DNA of 64,000 nucleotides from Acetobacterium woodii DSM 1030 (GCF_000247605.1 NC_016894.1:558001-622000); one strand, 5' to 3'; numbered from the stretch's first letter, positions 42,328-53,616 are shown. A program made the numbers and translations. Notes: generated by a model not told the origin, from the letters alone.

Positions 42328-42759
42328 ATGGAACATGATAAAAGGGTCGGGCTTGCGGTCCGGATTTTTTCAAATCATATTGGCCGCGAAATCGAGCATC
42401 AAATAACGAACAATCTTCCGAATGGCATTACCGGGTTGCAGGGGCGCGTCATTTGTTTTATAAAGAGCAGAGCGGATGATGTTTTTCAAAAAGATATTGA
42501 AGAGGAATACGACATCAGACGTTCCACGGCGACAGGTATGTTGCAGCTGATGGAAAAAAACGGTCTTCTTATCCGGGAAGCTGTTTCCTACGATGCCAGA
42601 CTGAAAAAGATTGTTTTAACTGATAAAGCCCTGAAAATTCATGATCAGATTATCGAAGAAATAGACCGGATTGAAAATCAGCTGATCAACGATTTGACAG
42701 AAGATGAAATAAATACATTTTTTTCGATCATCAAAAAAATTACCAATAATATTAAATAG
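42328..42759 (+). CDS. MarR-family regulator
   Basis: 143 residues from the ATG at 42328 with AAAGGAGGGAG upstream. Winged helix: ITGLQGRVICFIKSRADDVF, then DIRRSTATGMLQLMEKNGLL and the wing EAVSYDARLKKIVLTDKA. It probably represses itself and the following cytidylate-kinase-like/MATE genes, since both regions share the same operator-like sequence. Confidence 0.9.
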   Translation: MEHDKRVGLAVRIFSNHIGREIEHQITNNLPNGITGLQGRVICFIKSRADDVFQKDIEEEYDIRRSTATGMLQLMEKNGLLIREAVSYDARLKKIVLTDKALKIHDQIIEEIDRIENQLINDLTEDEINTFFSIIKKITNNIK

Positions 42760-42791
42760 TCAATCGGAGATACAAAGATAACGAGCGACTA

Positions 42792-42839
42792 TTAATTTTA
42801 CAGATATTGTTAGGTTACGAACAATATCTGTAAAATTAA
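42792..42839. promoter_or_regulatory. Inverted repeat containing MarR site 2
   Basis: Two 20-bp arms, TTAATTTTACAGATATTGTT and its exact complement, with an 8-base loop; the centre reads TGTTAGGTTACGAACAATA, matching site 1. No T-run follows, so it is more likely an operator than a terminator, although RNA folding is also possible. Confidence 0.75.
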
Positions 42840-43088
42840 ATTTGATTGTTGTGAGGTCCAGATTTTGTTTTGAAATGATTAAACGTATTGAGGTGTCGTA
42901 AAATTGTTGTTTGACGTGTAAAGTATGATTTAAAGGCGTTCGCCATCAGGCGATGGAAGAAGTACAGCAGTGATCCAGTGCTAATTATTTTATAATGATA
43001 GTTAGCTTTATGGATAACGTAATAAAAAATAAATATGTTCAGACCGATAAATTAGTGGTTTTAGACATATTATACAAGGAGTAGAATG
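42840..43088. other. Leader of kinase-MATE operon
   Basis: No gene seen. Contains a GGCGTTCGCCATCAGGCGATGG stem-loop-like patch near 42938-42958 and AT-rich promoter-like sequence (TTTATAATGAT near 42990). Confidence 0.35.
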
Positions 43089-43688
43089 ATGAACGATTTT
43101 GTTATTGCAATTGCCAGAGAATTTGGCTCGGGTGGAAGGATTGTTGGAGAGTTGCTGGCGCAGGAACTCAAGGTCCCTTTTTATGATAAGGAGCTTGTCT
43201 CACTGGCGGCTAAAGAAAGTGGCTTTGCGGAGGAATTTATTCAAGAAATGGAGCAAAAAAGAAGAATCGATTTTTTAAACAACATGTATATGACCAGTCA
43301 AGAATTACCGCTTTCAGAACAGGTTTTTTTAGCTCAATCCAAAGCAATTCAAGAAATAGCTAAAAATCAGTCTTGTGTGATTGTAGGCAGATGTGCCGAT
43401 TATGTGTTGCGAGATAAGAAAAATTGTATCCGCGTCTTTATCCATGCCCCTTTAGAGCTAAGGATAAAACGTGTAAAAGAAGAATACCACATAAATAAAC
43501 TCAATTTACATGAGTATGTGAAAAAAGAAGATAAAAATCGGGGCACTTACTACAATTATTTTACGCAAGAGAAATGGGGAGATGTACAAAATTATCATCT
43601 TACCATCGATAGCAGTGTTGGGATTCCAATTGTTGTTGATGTCATCAAAACGTTGTTAACGGCTTTGCCGGGAGGTGTGGTTAAATGA
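43089..43688 (+). CDS. Cytidylate kinase-like protein
   Basis: 199 residues from the second of two adjacent ATGs; the first (43086) is closer than usual to AAGGAG. It opens with FVIAIAREFGSGGRIVGELLA, the P-loop variant (GSGG instead of GxxxxGK) of the cytidylate-kinase-like family found widely in Clostridia. SCVIVGRCADYVLRDK follows. The lack of the P-loop Lys makes CMP kinase activity uncertain. Its gene overlaps the MATE gene by four bases, so the two are probably co-translated. Confidence 0.85.
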   Translation: MNDFVIAIAREFGSGGRIVGELLAQELKVPFYDKELVSLAAKESGFAEEFIQEMEQKRRIDFLNNMYMTSQELPLSEQVFLAQSKAIQEIAKNQSCVIVGRCADYVLRDKKNCIRVFIHAPLELRIKRVKEEYHINKLNLHEYVKKEDKNRGTYYNYFTQEKWGDVQNYHLTIDSSVGIPIVVDVIKTLLTALPGGVVK

Positions 43689-45061
43689 GACAAGGGGACC
43701 AAAAAAGTGAAAATAAAATGGGCGTTATGCCCATCAATAAATTGCTCATAACGATGTCAGTACCAATGATCCTGTCAATGTTGGTACAAGCACTTTACAA
43801 CGTTGTGGATAGTATTTTTGTGGCCCAGATCAATGAAAGTGCGTTGACAGCTGTTTCATTGTCATTTCCGATACAGAGTTTAATGATTGCGATCGGCGCC
43901 GGGACCGGTGTGGGGATTAATGCCCTGCTATCAAAAAGTCTTGGTGAAAAAGATCAGAAAAAAGCCAATAAAGCTGCCAATAACGGCGTTTTTTTGGGAA
44001 TACTCAGTGTTATTATCTTTATCATTTTTGGCCTTTTCGGAGCACGATTCTTTTTTGAATCACAAATAGATATCCCCGAAATTATTGCGTACGGGCAGCA
44101 GTATCTATCAATCATTTCAATCTTTTCTTTTGGGTTATTTGGACAATTGACTTTTGAGCGATTGCTGCAATCCACTGGGAAAACTATTTATACGATGTTT
44201 ACACAGTCATTAGGTGCCATCATCAATATTATTTTAGATCCAATTTTGATTTTTGGGTTACTTGGATTTCCTCAAATGGGGGTTGCCGGGGCGGCTATTG
44301 CCACGGTGGTAGGACAATGTACGGCGATGTTGTTGGCGATTTATTTTAATCTCACTAAAAATCATGAAATTAAGCTCTCCATTAAAGAATTCAAGCCTGA
44401 TTGGAAGATCATTAAAGTTATTTATTCGGTCGGATTTCCTTCAATCTTGATGATGGCGATCGGATCTATTATGAATTACGGACTGAATAGTATTCTGATG
44501 GGATTCACGGCTACAGCCGCGGCCGTATTTGGTGTTTATTTTAAACTGCAAAGCTTCGTATTTATGCCTGTTATCGGGTTAAACAATGGGATGGTACCAA
44601 TTATCGCCTACAACTATGGGGCCAGAAATAAAGACCGGGTGACGAAGACCATCAAGTGGAGCATCTTTTATGCCGTTACGATTATGTTAATTGGGCTGGC
44701 CATTTTTCAGTTGATGCCAGAGAAGTTACTGTTGATGTTTAATGCATCCGACGACATGCTGGCAATCGGTATTCCGGCGCTACGGACGATCAGCTTTAGT
44801 TTCTTGTTCGCAGGATTTTGTATCGTGATGATATCTTCATTCCAAGCGTTGGGAAACGGTTTATTAAGTTTGATTATTTCCGTAGTAAGGCAGCTTGTTG
44901 TGCTTTTACCAGTGGCTTATTTGCTTTCTTTGAGCGGTTCTTTGGATGCCGTCTGGTGGTCTTTTCCGATTGCGGAATTAGCGGCCTTTATTTTGAGTGC
45001 TTTATTCATGAAGTATCTCCTGAATAAAGAAACGGCTAAATTTAAAGAAGCAAAAAAATAA
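43685..45061 (+). CDS. MATE-family efflux pump
   Basis: 458 residues, twelve membrane segments in two halves. Opening PINKLLITMSVPMILSMLVQ and ALYNVVDSIFVAQ match the NorM/DinF-related MATE group. Start overlaps the kinase stop (ATGA). It exports cationic compounds using a sodium or proton gradient. Regulation by the upstream MarR protein is inferred from the shared operator. Confidence 0.92.
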   Translation: MRQGDQKSENKMGVMPINKLLITMSVPMILSMLVQALYNVVDSIFVAQINESALTAVSLSFPIQSLMIAIGAGTGVGINALLSKSLGEKDQKKANKAANNGVFLGILSVIIFIIFGLFGARFFFESQIDIPEIIAYGQQYLSIISIFSFGLFGQLTFERLLQSTGKTIYTMFTQSLGAIINIILDPILIFGLLGFPQMGVAGAAIATVVGQCTAMLLAIYFNLTKNHEIKLSIKEFKPDWKIIKVIYSVGFPSILMMAIGSIMNYGLNSILMGFTATAAAVFGVYFKLQSFVFMPVIGLNNGMVPIIAYNYGARNKDRVTKTIKWSIFYAVTIMLIGLAIFQLMPEKLLLMFNASDDMLAIGIPALRTISFSFLFAGFCIVMISSFQALGNGLLSLIISVVRQLVVLLPVAYLLSLSGSLDAVWWSFPIAELAAFILSALFMKYLLNKETAKFKEAKK

Positions 45062-45103
45062 AATCATGGCAAAAACGGTGTCGCAATTAAATGATGCAAG
45101 TTT

Positions 45104-45682
45104 TTATTTTTGATGAACGATATTTAAAAAGTATTTGTGAACAGTAAGATCATCAGTCAGTTCCGGGTGAAAGGAAGTCACCACGATATTTTCCTGCCGG
45201 GCAGCGACAATATGATGATTAACTTTAGCTAGAATTTCTACATGGGTGTCCACGCTTTCAATATAGGGCGCCCGGATAAAAACCATTGGGATTTTTCCAC
45301 ACTGAGCGAATTTCTGTTCAGTTTGAAAACTTCCCGACTGTCGCCCATAGGCATTTCTTCTGGCCATAATATGCATATTTCCCAAATGTACGGTATCGTA
45401 CTCCGCAATTTCTTCGGCCAGCAGAATTAAGCCGGCACAGGTTCCTAAAACGGGAAGACCGTCATCAATCTGTTTCTTGATCGGATCAAATAGCTCCAGT
45501 TCCCGTAATAATTTTCCCATCACCGTGCTTTCGCCCCCAGGCAATACCAGACCATTCAACGAAGAGCTCTCCAGATCAGCTTTTTTTCTGATTTCAATGC
45601 AGTGAACGTCCAGTTTCTGTAGTACTCGAATATGCTCCGCAAAAGCTCCTTGGACGGCCAGTACACCAATTTTTTTTTGCAT
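45104..45682 (-). CDS. pdxT: Pyridoxal phosphate synthase glutaminase subunit
   Basis: 192 residues. Opens GVLAVQGAFAEHIRVL; PGGESTVMGKLL and the nucleophile Cys in GTCAGLILLAEE; catalytic His-x-Glu in SFHPELTDD. It supplies ammonia to PdxS. Encoded 11 bases after pdxS. Confidence 0.96.
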   Translation of the reverse strand: MQKKIGVLAVQGAFAEHIRVLQKLDVHCIEIRKKADLESSSLNGLVLPGGESTVMGKLLRELELFDPIKKQIDDGLPVLGTCAGLILLAEEIAEYDTVHLGNMHIMARRNAYGRQSGSFQTEQKFAQCGKIPMVFIRAPYIESVDTHVEILAKVNHHIVAARQENIVVTSFHPELTDDLTVHKYFLNIVHQK

Positions 45683-45693
45683 AAAGGGCTCCT

Positions 45694-46566
45694 TTATATT
45701 CCGCGTTGGGCCATTAATAATTCAATTTCCTGTTCATTAATCCCGACCATCGCTTCACCCAGATCGGCAGATAACTCAGCAAGAAGTTTGGCATCATTGA
45801 AATTGGTGACGGCTTTAACAATCGCCTGGGCCCGTTTGGTGGGATTTCCGGATTTGAAAATACCGGAGCCAACAAAAACACCTTCCGCCCCCAACTGCAT
45901 CATTAAAGCAGCATCGGCCGGGGTTGCAATACCACCAGCAGCAAAGTTGACTACCGGTAGCTTGCCGGTTTTATTGACGATCTGCACTAATTCATAGGGT
46001 ACCTGTAAATCTTTGGCTACCTGAAAAAGTTCATCTTCGCTGGTGTTTTGAATAGTGCGAAGCTGCTGATTGATCAGTCGCATGTGACGCACGGCCTGGA
46101 CTACATCGCCGGTGCCCGGCTCACCCTTAGTACGGATCATTGCGGCTCCTTCGCTGATTCTTCTTAAAGCTTCCCCTAAATCTTTGGCTCCACACACAAA
46201 AGGAACGGAAAATTTTGTTTTATTAATATGGTAGGTATCATCAGCCGGCGATAGTACTTCACTTTCGTCAATATAATCAATTTCAATGGCTTCGAGAATC
46301 TGGGCTTCGGCAAAATGGCCGATCCGAACCTTGGCCATCACCGGAATAGAAACCGCCGCTTGAATGGTTTTGATCATTTGGGGGTCGCTCATCCGGGAAA
46401 CACCCCCAGCAGATCGGATGTCAGCCGGAATTCGTTCCAGTGCCATTACTGCACAGGCACCAGCTTCCTGGGCAATGCGTGCCTGGTCAGCAGTGGTAAC
46501 ATCCATAATCACTCCGCCTTTTAACATCTGGGCAAGATTTTTGTTTAATTCATAGCGATTATTCAT
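45694..46566 (-). CDS. pdxS: Pyridoxal phosphate synthase subunit
   Basis: 290 residues. Opens with [22 protein letters not shown], with [16 protein letters not shown], the Schiff-base Lys region [18 protein letters not shown] and [20 protein letters not shown]. It forms PLP from ribose 5-phosphate, glyceraldehyde 3-phosphate and ammonia. PLP is needed by the decarboxylases SpeA and NspC encoded later in the window. GGAGATAACG precedes the ATG. Confidence 0.97.
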   Translation of the reverse strand: MNNRYELNKNLAQMLKGGVIMDVTTADQARIAQEAGACAVMALERIPADIRSAGGVSRMSDPQMIKTIQAAVSIPVMAKVRIGHFAEAQILEAIEIDYIDESEVLSPADDTYHINKTKFSVPFVCGAKDLGEALRRISEGAAMIRTKGEPGTGDVVQAVRHMRLINQQLRTIQNTSEDELFQVAKDLQVPYELVQIVNKTGKLPVVNFAAGGIATPADAALMMQLGAEGVFVGSGIFKSGNPTKRAQAIVKAVTNFNDAKLLAELSADLGEAMVGINEQEIELLMAQRGI

Positions 46567-46838
46567 TTTCGTTATCTCCTTGGTTTATTTTTCATTTTGT
46601 TAATTTTATTGGCCCTATTGTAATACAAGACTGATATCGTTAAAAGTATCAAAAAATAATAAATTGATAGTATCAGAATTAAAATGCCTAAAATTGATTT
46701 GAATGATCGCAGGTCGGGGATATTAATTTTTTAGTTTGAATGTGCATATTGATTAGAAAATCATGTTTAATCTGGGAAGAAGGGGTAAAAATTAATAATG
46801 ACTCGTTATTTAATTTTTAACTTCAAGGAGCGGGAAAT

Positions 46839-47972
46839 ATGAAAAAACAGGAAATCTCGATTGTCGATGATGAACCGATCAATTTGATGATCTTAAAAAA
46901 ATTATTGAGTCCCTCTTTTCTTATTCGGGCTTATAAATCAGGGAGTGACTTGCTTCAGGCTGTTGAAAAAGGAATTAAACCAGATCTCATTCTAATGGAT
47001 ATTATGATGCCGGGAATGGATGGCTATGAAACATTGGCAAAATTACGGAAAAATCCCGATAATCATGGGATTCCAGTTATCTATATTTCGGCATTGGATA
47101 GCCTTGTTGATGAAGAGAAAGGTTTCAGTCTGGGGGCTGTTGATTATATCACAAAACCTTTCCGACTGGGGATTGTATTAGCCAGAGTAAATGCCCATCT
47201 AGAGCTAAAACAAGCCAGAGATCGACTTAAAAATCAGAATGAATGGTTGGAAGCGGAAGTCAAACGACGGATGGTAGAAAATCAGTTGATCCAGGATACC
47301 ACCTTGAATGTTTTTGCAGAATTGGTTGAAACCAGGGATAATGATACAGCCAATCATGTTTTGCGGACTCAGAATTATGTGCGCATTATTGCAAAACGAT
47401 TACAAAAAAACAAGACCGATATAAACTGTTTGGATGATGATGACATCGAACGAATTGTTAAAGCGGCACCACTCCATGACATTGGAAAAATTGGGATTCC
47501 CGATGCCATCTTATTAAAACCGGGGAAACTGAGCGCTGAAGAATACGAGATTATGAAAACACATTGTAAAATTGGTGGCAATGCGATTCGTCTGGCGATC
47601 AATAAAACCTTATCGGTTAATGAAACCAAAAATGAAGAAGGGGAAATAACCGCTTTGTTTTTTTTAGAAGAAGCTGAAAAAATCATGAATTATCACCACG
47701 AGCGTTGGGATGGAAAAGGTTACCCCGAAGAATTAACCGGAGATGAGATTCCGATATCCGCACGGATCATGGCTTTGGCCGACGTTTTTGACGCATTGAC
47801 CACGGTGCGGCCGTATAAAAAAGCTTGGAATATGGAAACCGTAGTTACGTATATTTTGGAACAAAAGGGCTTGCAGTTTGATCCGAATGTGGTGGAAGCT
47901 TTTGAAAAAGAAATTGACGCGTTTGCGCAGATATTAAATCATTATAAACCAATTTATGCGGATGGCAAATAA
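46839..47972 (+). CDS. Response regulator with HD-GYP phosphodiesterase domain
   Basis: 377 residues. Receiver domain about 5-120: SIVDDEPINL, phospho-Asp in LILMDIMMPGMDG (about residue 55), ITKPF. A coiled linker leads to an HD-GYP domain: the HD pair in PLHDIGKIGIPD, then NYHHERWDGKGYPE and ISARIMALADVFDALTT. Such proteins hydrolyse cyclic di-GMP or related dinucleotides when phosphorylated. A 20-residue insertion (NETKNEEGEITALFFLEE) lies before the second His motif. It is 27 bases upstream of the hybrid kinase, its likely partner. Confidence 0.93.
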   Translation: MKKQEISIVDDEPINLMILKKLLSPSFLIRAYKSGSDLLQAVEKGIKPDLILMDIMMPGMDGYETLAKLRKNPDNHGIPVIYISALDSLVDEEKGFSLGAVDYITKPFRLGIVLARVNAHLELKQARDRLKNQNEWLEAEVKRRMVENQLIQDTTLNVFAELVETRDNDTANHVLRTQNYVRIIAKRLQKNKTDINCLDDDDIERIVKAAPLHDIGKIGIPDAILLKPGKLSAEEYEIMKTHCKIGGNAIRLAINKTLSVNETKNEEGEITALFFLEEAEKIMNYHHERWDGKGYPEELTGDEIPISARIMALADVFDALTTVRPYKKAWNMETVVTYILEQKGLQFDPNVVEAFEKEIDAFAQILNHYKPIYADGK

Positions 47973-47999
47973 TAATAATGTGGGAAGGGTGAAGCGACC

Positions 48000-50900
48000 G
48001 TGAATCAAAATCATTCTGATCAGGGAAGACAGCAAGGAATGCTAGAGGCTTATTTAAAAATGATCCCAGATCTGCTTTTTTTAATCGACGATCAAGGGGT
48101 CATTTTGGAGTATCGCGCTAAAGATATATCAGATCTTTACATAACACCAGAGATGTTTTTGGGAAAAATGATTAATTCGGTACTGCCGTCAAATGCCAAT
48201 CTGATCTTTGCAGAGCGGATCAAAACAGCCCAAATTACCGGTGAAATGCAGACCTTTGAATACGATTTACCATATCAAAAAGGTTGTCGTCATTTTGAGT
48301 GTCGTTTGAGCTGGCTCAAAGAGAGTAACTGTTTTGTGGCTATTGTACGCGATATTACAAAACGGAATCAGATGGAATTGGATTTGAAAAACGAACGTAA
48401 AATGCTCAAAAAACGCCTTAAAGAAAGGATCTGCAGTCAGAACGTTTTGCAGATAACCGCTGATACCAGCAGTCCAATCGAAAAAGTGATTGAAAAAGTG
48501 ATAGAGGTTCTTGGTGCCGGTTGGCAATATCCAAAGCTAACCCAAGTCCAGATCAAGTGGAATAAACAAGTATTTCAAACCCCGAATTTTGTTGAAACAC
48601 CATGGAAGCAGATCGAAACGGGTCATTTAAACGCGGGTGATTCGATTGGGATAACTGTTTCTTACACGCGGGAAGTTCCCAGTGAAGATGAAGGACCGTT
48701 TTTTAAAGAAGAACGTTATTTATTAAAAAGTATTCGAGATCGAATTGTCGATGTTATTAATCATCGCCGGATTGCGGCAGAGAATCAGGAAAGTCAGGAA
48801 TTAGTAAATGCGATGTTTGCAATGACTACCGATGGGATTGCTCTGGTTGACCCACTAACAGCTAAACTCATTATATTTAATGAAGCAGCATATAAAAATT
48901 TGGGCTATAAAAAAACCGAATTTGAAAACTTGTCATTGTTTGATATTAAAGTTGATCTTTCCCGTGAAAAAGTGATCGAGATTCTTCAAGTCGCGGCTGA
49001 TGGAGAAACTAAGGCGTTTGAAACCCGGCATCGTTCTAAAGATGGTCAATTTCTGGATGTTTCAGTTTTTCTAAAACCAATTAATCACAAAGGTCGAACT
49101 TTAGTTTGTGATGTCTGGACGGATATGACGGTGATTAAGAAAAAAGAACGCGAACAGCGAGCACTAATGAATCAATTAAGGCTTCATACACGATTAATTA
49201 GCGAAATTGGTTTAATGGAAGCAGGCATTAATGGTGAGGTTGAGCGGTTTACTGAAAAAATAACGGAGCTTTTAGGTGAACAGTTACAGATCGATCGCAT
49301 TTCGGTGTGGTTATACAATGATGATCAGAGCAAGCTGAGTTGTCTGGATTTATATGAAAAGCAGCAAAAAGCCCATTTAAAAAATATGACGATGAATAAA
49401 CAGGATTATCCCATTACCTTTGATGAGCTGATTAGCAATCGTTATCTGATTATTGACAAAAATTCCGATCAAACGCAAAAAAAAGACTTCTGGAATCACT
49501 ACATAAAACCATTGGGAGGCAAGTCTTTGTTAATCTGTAGTGTTTTGTTTTATGGTCAGGTAATTGGTTCACTGGGGTTTATGCATATTAATCATAATCA
49601 TAAGTGGAACAGTGAGGAAATTACCTTTGGTTGTCAATTGGCTGATCAAATCGGAATGGTTTTTTTAAACCGGGAGCGGATGGAAATTACCCGGACCTTG
49701 AGTCAGAATGAGGCTATTTTAAACCGTGCTCAGGAGGTTTCAAAAATCGGACACTGGCGTTATGATATTCAAAAGAACAAGCTCATCTGGTCTAAGGAAA
49801 TTTATCGTATTTTTGGCAAAAAAAATAACTCTGAGCAAAATTTTGAAACGTTTATGGCGGCTGTCCATCCTGAAGATCGTCAGAAAATGCAGGATATTTG
49901 GAACGAAAATAAAAAAGAAGGTCAACCATTTTCGATTTTACATCGGATTATTGTCGGCGATGAAATCCGTTGGGTGGAAGAGCATTCAGAGTTTGAGTTT
50001 GATGATAGCGGTCGACCTTGCTTTAGTTGGGGAACATTACAGGATCTGACCGAAAAAATGGCGTATATGAATGAGCTTGAGATCTATCAAAAACATCTGG
50101 AGGAAATGGTTTTTTCCCGAACAGCCGAGTTAGAAACCGCAAAACTGGAAGCAGAAGCAGCCAATCAGGCGAAAAGTGCGTTTTTGTCAAATATGAGCCA
50201 TGAAATTCGGACTCCGATGAATGCCATTATTGGTCTTGCGCATCTGATTAAACGAGATCCATTGACAATGCGGCAAGAAGGACAGATTAATAAATTAATT
50301 GAAGCGACGAATCACTTATTGGAAATAATTAATAATGTGTTGGATCTGTCCAAAATTGAGGCCGGCAAAATGAGAGTCGATGTTCATGATTTTGAACCAG
50401 CCCGAGAAATTGATCGGGTCTGCAATATTTTAGGAAATGAGGTTGCCAAAAAAAATCTTTTACTGCTTGTGGATGTCGATCATATTCCCCGCGTAGTAAA
50501 AGGTGATTCGGTTCGATTTGGTCAAATTTTGCTCAATCTGATGAGCAATGCCGTGAAGTTTACGCCTAAAGGACGCGTGAAAATTGTTTCCAGAATTATC
50601 GAACAACATTTAGATCAGATCCGCTTACGATTTGAAATCATTGATACGGGCATTGGCATGTCACAAGATCAGATGAAACATCTTTTTCAGGATTTTGTCC
50701 AGGCGGATGATTCAATGACCCGTTTTTATGGTGGAACGGGATTAGGTTTGGCAATTAGTGCGCGCTTAGCTGAATTTTTGGGAGGCGAAATCGGAGTCGA
50801 AAGTGAGTTGGCGAAAGGGAGTAAATTTTGGTTTGAGTTGCCTTTTGAAATGTCAACCGTACTTCCCCAAAATAGAGTTGAACTTAAATTAGCGAAAAAG

Positions 50901-52397
50901 ATGCGCGTTCTCGTGATTGATGATGTATTGGAAGCTCAGGAAATATTGATTTGTTTATTATCAGATTTTGGGATTCCCTGTGATGCAGTCAGTTCGGGAC
51001 GGGAAGGACTGGAAGCAATCGAAAAGGCTGATCAAACGATGAATCCTTATTCTTTAGTTTTGGTGGATTGGAAAATGCCGGATATCGATGGGATTGATAC
51101 CAGTATCATGATTAAAGCCTTGGATTTAAAAAATATCCCGACGGTTTATCTGATAACCGGTTATGGCCAGCAAATATCCTATGAAGAAGCGTGTCGCGCC
51201 GGGATTAGTCAGGTTTTGTTAAAACCGATTACGCCATCGATTCTTAATGATGCGTTAATGGAATTACTGGAAAGTAATACGGATGGAGAAGAAGTATCAA
51301 CACAATATGAATTTGAAAAGATGTTAAAGCAATATGATCAGGTTCGGCTATTGATTGTTGAAGATAATCGGATTAATCAGGAGATTATTCAACAAATTCT
51401 GGAACCGTTAAATTTTCATATTGAGTTAGCAGAAAATGGACAGGAAGCGATAAATAAGATTACGCAAACTTGTTTTGATTTGATCTTGATGGATATTCAG
51501 ATGCCAGTTATGGATGGACTTGAAGCTACAACAATGATCAGAAAAATGCCAGGTTATGAAGCGGTGCCAATTTTGGCGATGACCGCCAATGCTTTCGAAG
51601 AAGATCGGCGCAAATGTATGGAAGTCGGGATGAATGATCATCTGGTTAAACCGGTGGAACCGGAAATTTTATATCAAGGTTTGATCAAATGGCTGCCGGC
51701 TAAAAAAAACAACCGCAAAAACGAAAGGTTAAATAAAAGCGAAGACGAGAAAAAAAGCAAAAGCGATCCTATTGTAGTTGGGGAAGAGGAACAAAAATTA
51801 AGTACGCTCCGGCACGTGGACGGTTTAAATGTCGAAGTTGGACTGAAGATTTTAGGCGGTGACAGTTCCGTTTATCTACGATTGATTAAACAATTTATTC
51901 AAAAATGTCAAGAGACTGCAATTTTTATTTTGAAACAGTGTGCAGATGACGATTATCAGGGGTTGATCAATACGATCCATTCGATTAAAGGAGTGGCCGG
52001 AAATTTAGGAGCCCAAAAAATCCAAACGTTGGCAGCGGAACTGGATTGGATTATTCGCTCAGGATCGGATAAAAATCAAATAAAAAAACAGCTTGAAGAT
52101 TTTGTTGCAGCCATTAATCAATTGGTATTGGCGTTAGAATCAGCTGAAAAAGCGCCCTCAAGTGAAGCTGTCGGCAAGATTGATCGGGAAAAAGCGGAGC
52201 AGATCATGATAGAATTGATAGCGTTACTTGAAAAGAATAATACCGACGCGGATGACGTTTTTGAAGAGCACCGTGAATTAATGCTGTTAAGCCTTGGCGA
52301 GACCGGACGTAAGCTGGAAAGACAGATCCATGAATTTGATTATAGTGACGCATTGGAAACGTTAAGATTAACGCTTGAAAAGAATGAAAGAGCATAA
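48000..52397 (+). CDS. Hybrid sensor histidine kinase with two receivers and HPt
   Basis: 1465 residues, GTG start preceded by GGGAAGGG. Domain order: PAS (about 10-125); an uncharacterised block (about 150-260); PAS (about 265-385); GAF (about 390-560); PAS (about 575-695, ending in a coiled coil); HisKA with His734 in [13 protein letters not shown]; HATPase (GTGLGLAIS); receiver 1 with Asp1023 (VLVDWKMPD); receiver 2 with Asp1165 ([13 protein letters not shown]); HPt with His1327 ([13 protein letters not shown]). No transmembrane segment is seen, so it is a cytoplasmic multi-input phosphorelay hub. Its output is probably the adjacent HD-GYP regulator. Confidence 0.95.
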   Translation: MNQNHSDQGRQQGMLEAYLKMIPDLLFLIDDQGVILEYRAKDISDLYITPEMFLGKMINSVLPSNANLIFAERIKTAQITGEMQTFEYDLPYQKGCRHFECRLSWLKESNCFVAIVRDITKRNQMELDLKNERKMLKKRLKERICSQNVLQITADTSSPIEKVIEKVIEVLGAGWQYPKLTQVQIKWNKQVFQTPNFVETPWKQIETGHLNAGDSIGITVSYTREVPSEDEGPFFKEERYLLKSIRDRIVDVINHRRIAAENQESQELVNAMFAMTTDGIALVDPLTAKLIIFNEAAYKNLGYKKTEFENLSLFDIKVDLSREKVIEILQVAADGETKAFETRHRSKDGQFLDVSVFLKPINHKGRTLVCDVWTDMTVIKKKEREQRALMNQLRLHTRLISEIGLMEAGINGEVERFTEKITELLGEQLQIDRISVWLYNDDQSKLSCLDLYEKQQKAHLKNMTMNKQDYPITFDELISNRYLIIDKNSDQTQKKDFWNHYIKPLGGKSLLICSVLFYGQVIGSLGFMHINHNHKWNSEEITFGCQLADQIGMVFLNRERMEITRTLSQNEAILNRAQEVSKIGHWRYDIQKNKLIWSKEIYRIFGKKNNSEQNFETFMAAVHPEDRQKMQDIWNENKKEGQPFSILHRIIVGDEIRWVEEHSEFEFDDSGRPCFSWGTLQDLTEKMAYMNELEIYQKHLEEMVFSRTAELETAKLEAEAANQAKSAFLSNMSHEIRTPMNAIIGLAHLIKRDPLTMRQEGQINKLIEATNHLLEIINNVLDLSKIEAGKMRVDVHDFEPAREIDRVCNILGNEVAKKNLLLLVDVDHIPRVVKGDSVRFGQILLNLMSNAVKFTPKGRVKIVSRIIEQHLDQIRLRFEIIDTGIGMSQDQMKHLFQDFVQADDSMTRFYGGTGLGLAISARLAEFLGGEIGVESELAKGSKFWFELPFEMSTVLPQNRVELKLAKKMRVLVIDDVLEAQEILICLLSDFGIPCDAVSSGREGLEAIEKADQTMNPYSLVLVDWKMPDIDGIDTSIMIKALDLKNIPTVYLITGYGQQISYEEACRAGISQVLLKPITPSILNDALMELLESNTDGEEVSTQYEFEKMLKQYDQVRLLIVEDNRINQEIIQQILEPLNFHIELAENGQEAINKITQTCFDLILMDIQMPVMDGLEATTMIRKMPGYEAVPILAMTANAFEEDRRKCMEVGMNDHLVKPVEPEILYQGLIKWLPAKKNNRKNERLNKSEDEKKSKSDPIVVGEEEQKLSTLRHVDGLNVEVGLKILGGDSSVYLRLIKQFIQKCQETAIFILKQCADDDYQGLINTIHSIKGVAGNLGAQKIQTLAAELDWIIRSGSDKNQIKKQLEDFVAAINQLVLALESAEKAPSSEAVGKIDREKAEQIMIELIALLEKNNTDADDVFEEHRELMLLSLGETGRKLERQIHEFDYSDALETLRLTLEKNERA

Positions 52398-52433
52398 AAA
52401 TCAGGAGCGATTAAAGCGGATAATAAAATGATG

Positions 52434-52474
52434 CCCTCGCAGAAAAAAATAAAATCCTGCGAGGGATTTTTTAT
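52434..52474 (+). terminator. Intrinsic terminator after hybrid kinase
   Basis: CCCTCGCAG and CTGCGAGGG arms around an A-rich loop, then ATTTTTT. Confidence 0.92.
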
Positions 52475-52616
52475 TTTGGGGCGACTAACCTATTAAATCA
52501 TGATGATGACAATAAAGGCGTTTTTTTGCTAGAATAAAAGAAACATAAATCACGAAATTCAGTAATAAGGCCGTTATTAAATTGTCGAATTGATAAATTG
52601 TTAAAAGGAGCAGATA

Positions 52617-53048
52617 ATGAAAAATTTGAAAACAAGTGCGATTCCAAAAGGAAAACGGTTAGTCATGAGTTTGATAATCGGTGGGGCGATACTTTTTTTA
52701 TTGACCGGATGCGGTGAATCGTCTCCAATTGCAGGAATGGTTGTTTCCGATCAACCTTATGCAAAGGCCGCGGAAATTGAGAGTGCCGAACAACCGGTGG
52801 AGTTAAAGGCGGGGGCGACGATATATGCCAGTGTCAGTTTTATCGAATCGCCAAAAGGGATGACGTATCAGGCTAAATGGCTGATCGATGACAAAGCGAT
52901 TAAGACAGATGAAAAAGCGATGGCGACCGACAAAAAAGGAGAACTTGTTTTTCCGTTGGAAGCAGAAGAAGTAACAGCGGGAAGACTTAAACTGCAAATA
53001 CTTTATAAGGATGAAGTTTTAGCGGAAAAAGAAGTTTTAATTAAATAA
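52617..53048 (+). CDS. Lipoprotein of unknown function
   Basis: 143 residues. A signal peptide with a long positive start ends in the lipobox LTGC (about residue 32). The rest is a single small beta-rich domain: KAGATIYASVSFIESPKGMTYQAKWLIDD and a C-terminal GRLKLQILYKDEVLAEKEVLI. I recognise no family. AAGGAG precedes the ATG. It is 26 bases upstream of the ECF sigma gene and probably belongs to the same operon, perhaps as part of a cell-envelope signal. Confidence 0.75.
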   Translation: MKNLKTSAIPKGKRLVMSLIIGGAILFLLTGCGESSPIAGMVVSDQPYAKAAEIESAEQPVELKAGATIYASVSFIESPKGMTYQAKWLIDDKAIKTDEKAMATDKKGELVFPLEAEEVTAGRLKLQILYKDEVLAEKEVLIK

Positions 53049-53073
53049 TGGCTTTGGATATTGAGGTAGCTAA

Positions 53074-53616
53074 ATGAGCAAGGGAAACAGTGAAGCGCAA
53101 TTTAAAAAAATATATACACAATATGTTGATGAGATCTATCAGTATGTATTTTTGCGAACTGGCTTAAATGCCGAAATCGCGGAGGATCTTACCCAAGATA
53201 TCTTTTTAAATGTTTTTAAAGGCCTCAAACAATTCAAAGGGTTGTGTTCCGAGCGAACCTGGGTGTTTAAGATTACCAAAAATAAGATTAATGATTTTTA
53301 CCGAAAGCATTATCGGCAAGGCCTGGAACCGCTTCCAATTGAGGATGAAGGGATCATGCAAATAAGTGATCCCCAACAAGATATCAGTACTTTTATGGAC
53401 AAAGTTCTAACACGTGAGGACATCGTTGATTGCCTGAATCAATTGCCGGAGCATTATAAGTTGGTGCTATTACTAAAATATATTGATGGCAGAAGTGTTA
53501 AGGAAATTGCCATGATGACTAATAAATCGACCAAAGCCATCGAAAATATTTTATTGCGGGCCAAGGGTAGTTTTATTAAAGCTTACCAAACCTTTAAGAT
53601 GGAGGAGACACAATGA
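53074..53616 (+). CDS. ECF-type RNA polymerase sigma factor
   Basis: 180 residues. Region 2 (about 10-80) has YQYVFLRTGLNAEIAEDLTQDIFLNVF and FKGLCSERTWVFKITKNKINDFYRK split across it. Region 4 (about 115-170) has LPEHYKLVLLLKYIDGRSVKEIAM. Length is normal for ECF factors. Its gene overlaps the next by four bases, and that gene may encode a membrane anti-sigma factor. Confidence 0.93.
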   Translation: MSKGNSEAQFKKIYTQYVDEIYQYVFLRTGLNAEIAEDLTQDIFLNVFKGLKQFKGLCSERTWVFKITKNKINDFYRKHYRQGLEPLPIEDEGIMQISDPQQDISTFMDKVLTREDIVDCLNQLPEHYKLVLLLKYIDGRSVKEIAMMTNKSTKAIENILLRAKGSFIKAYQTFKMEETQ

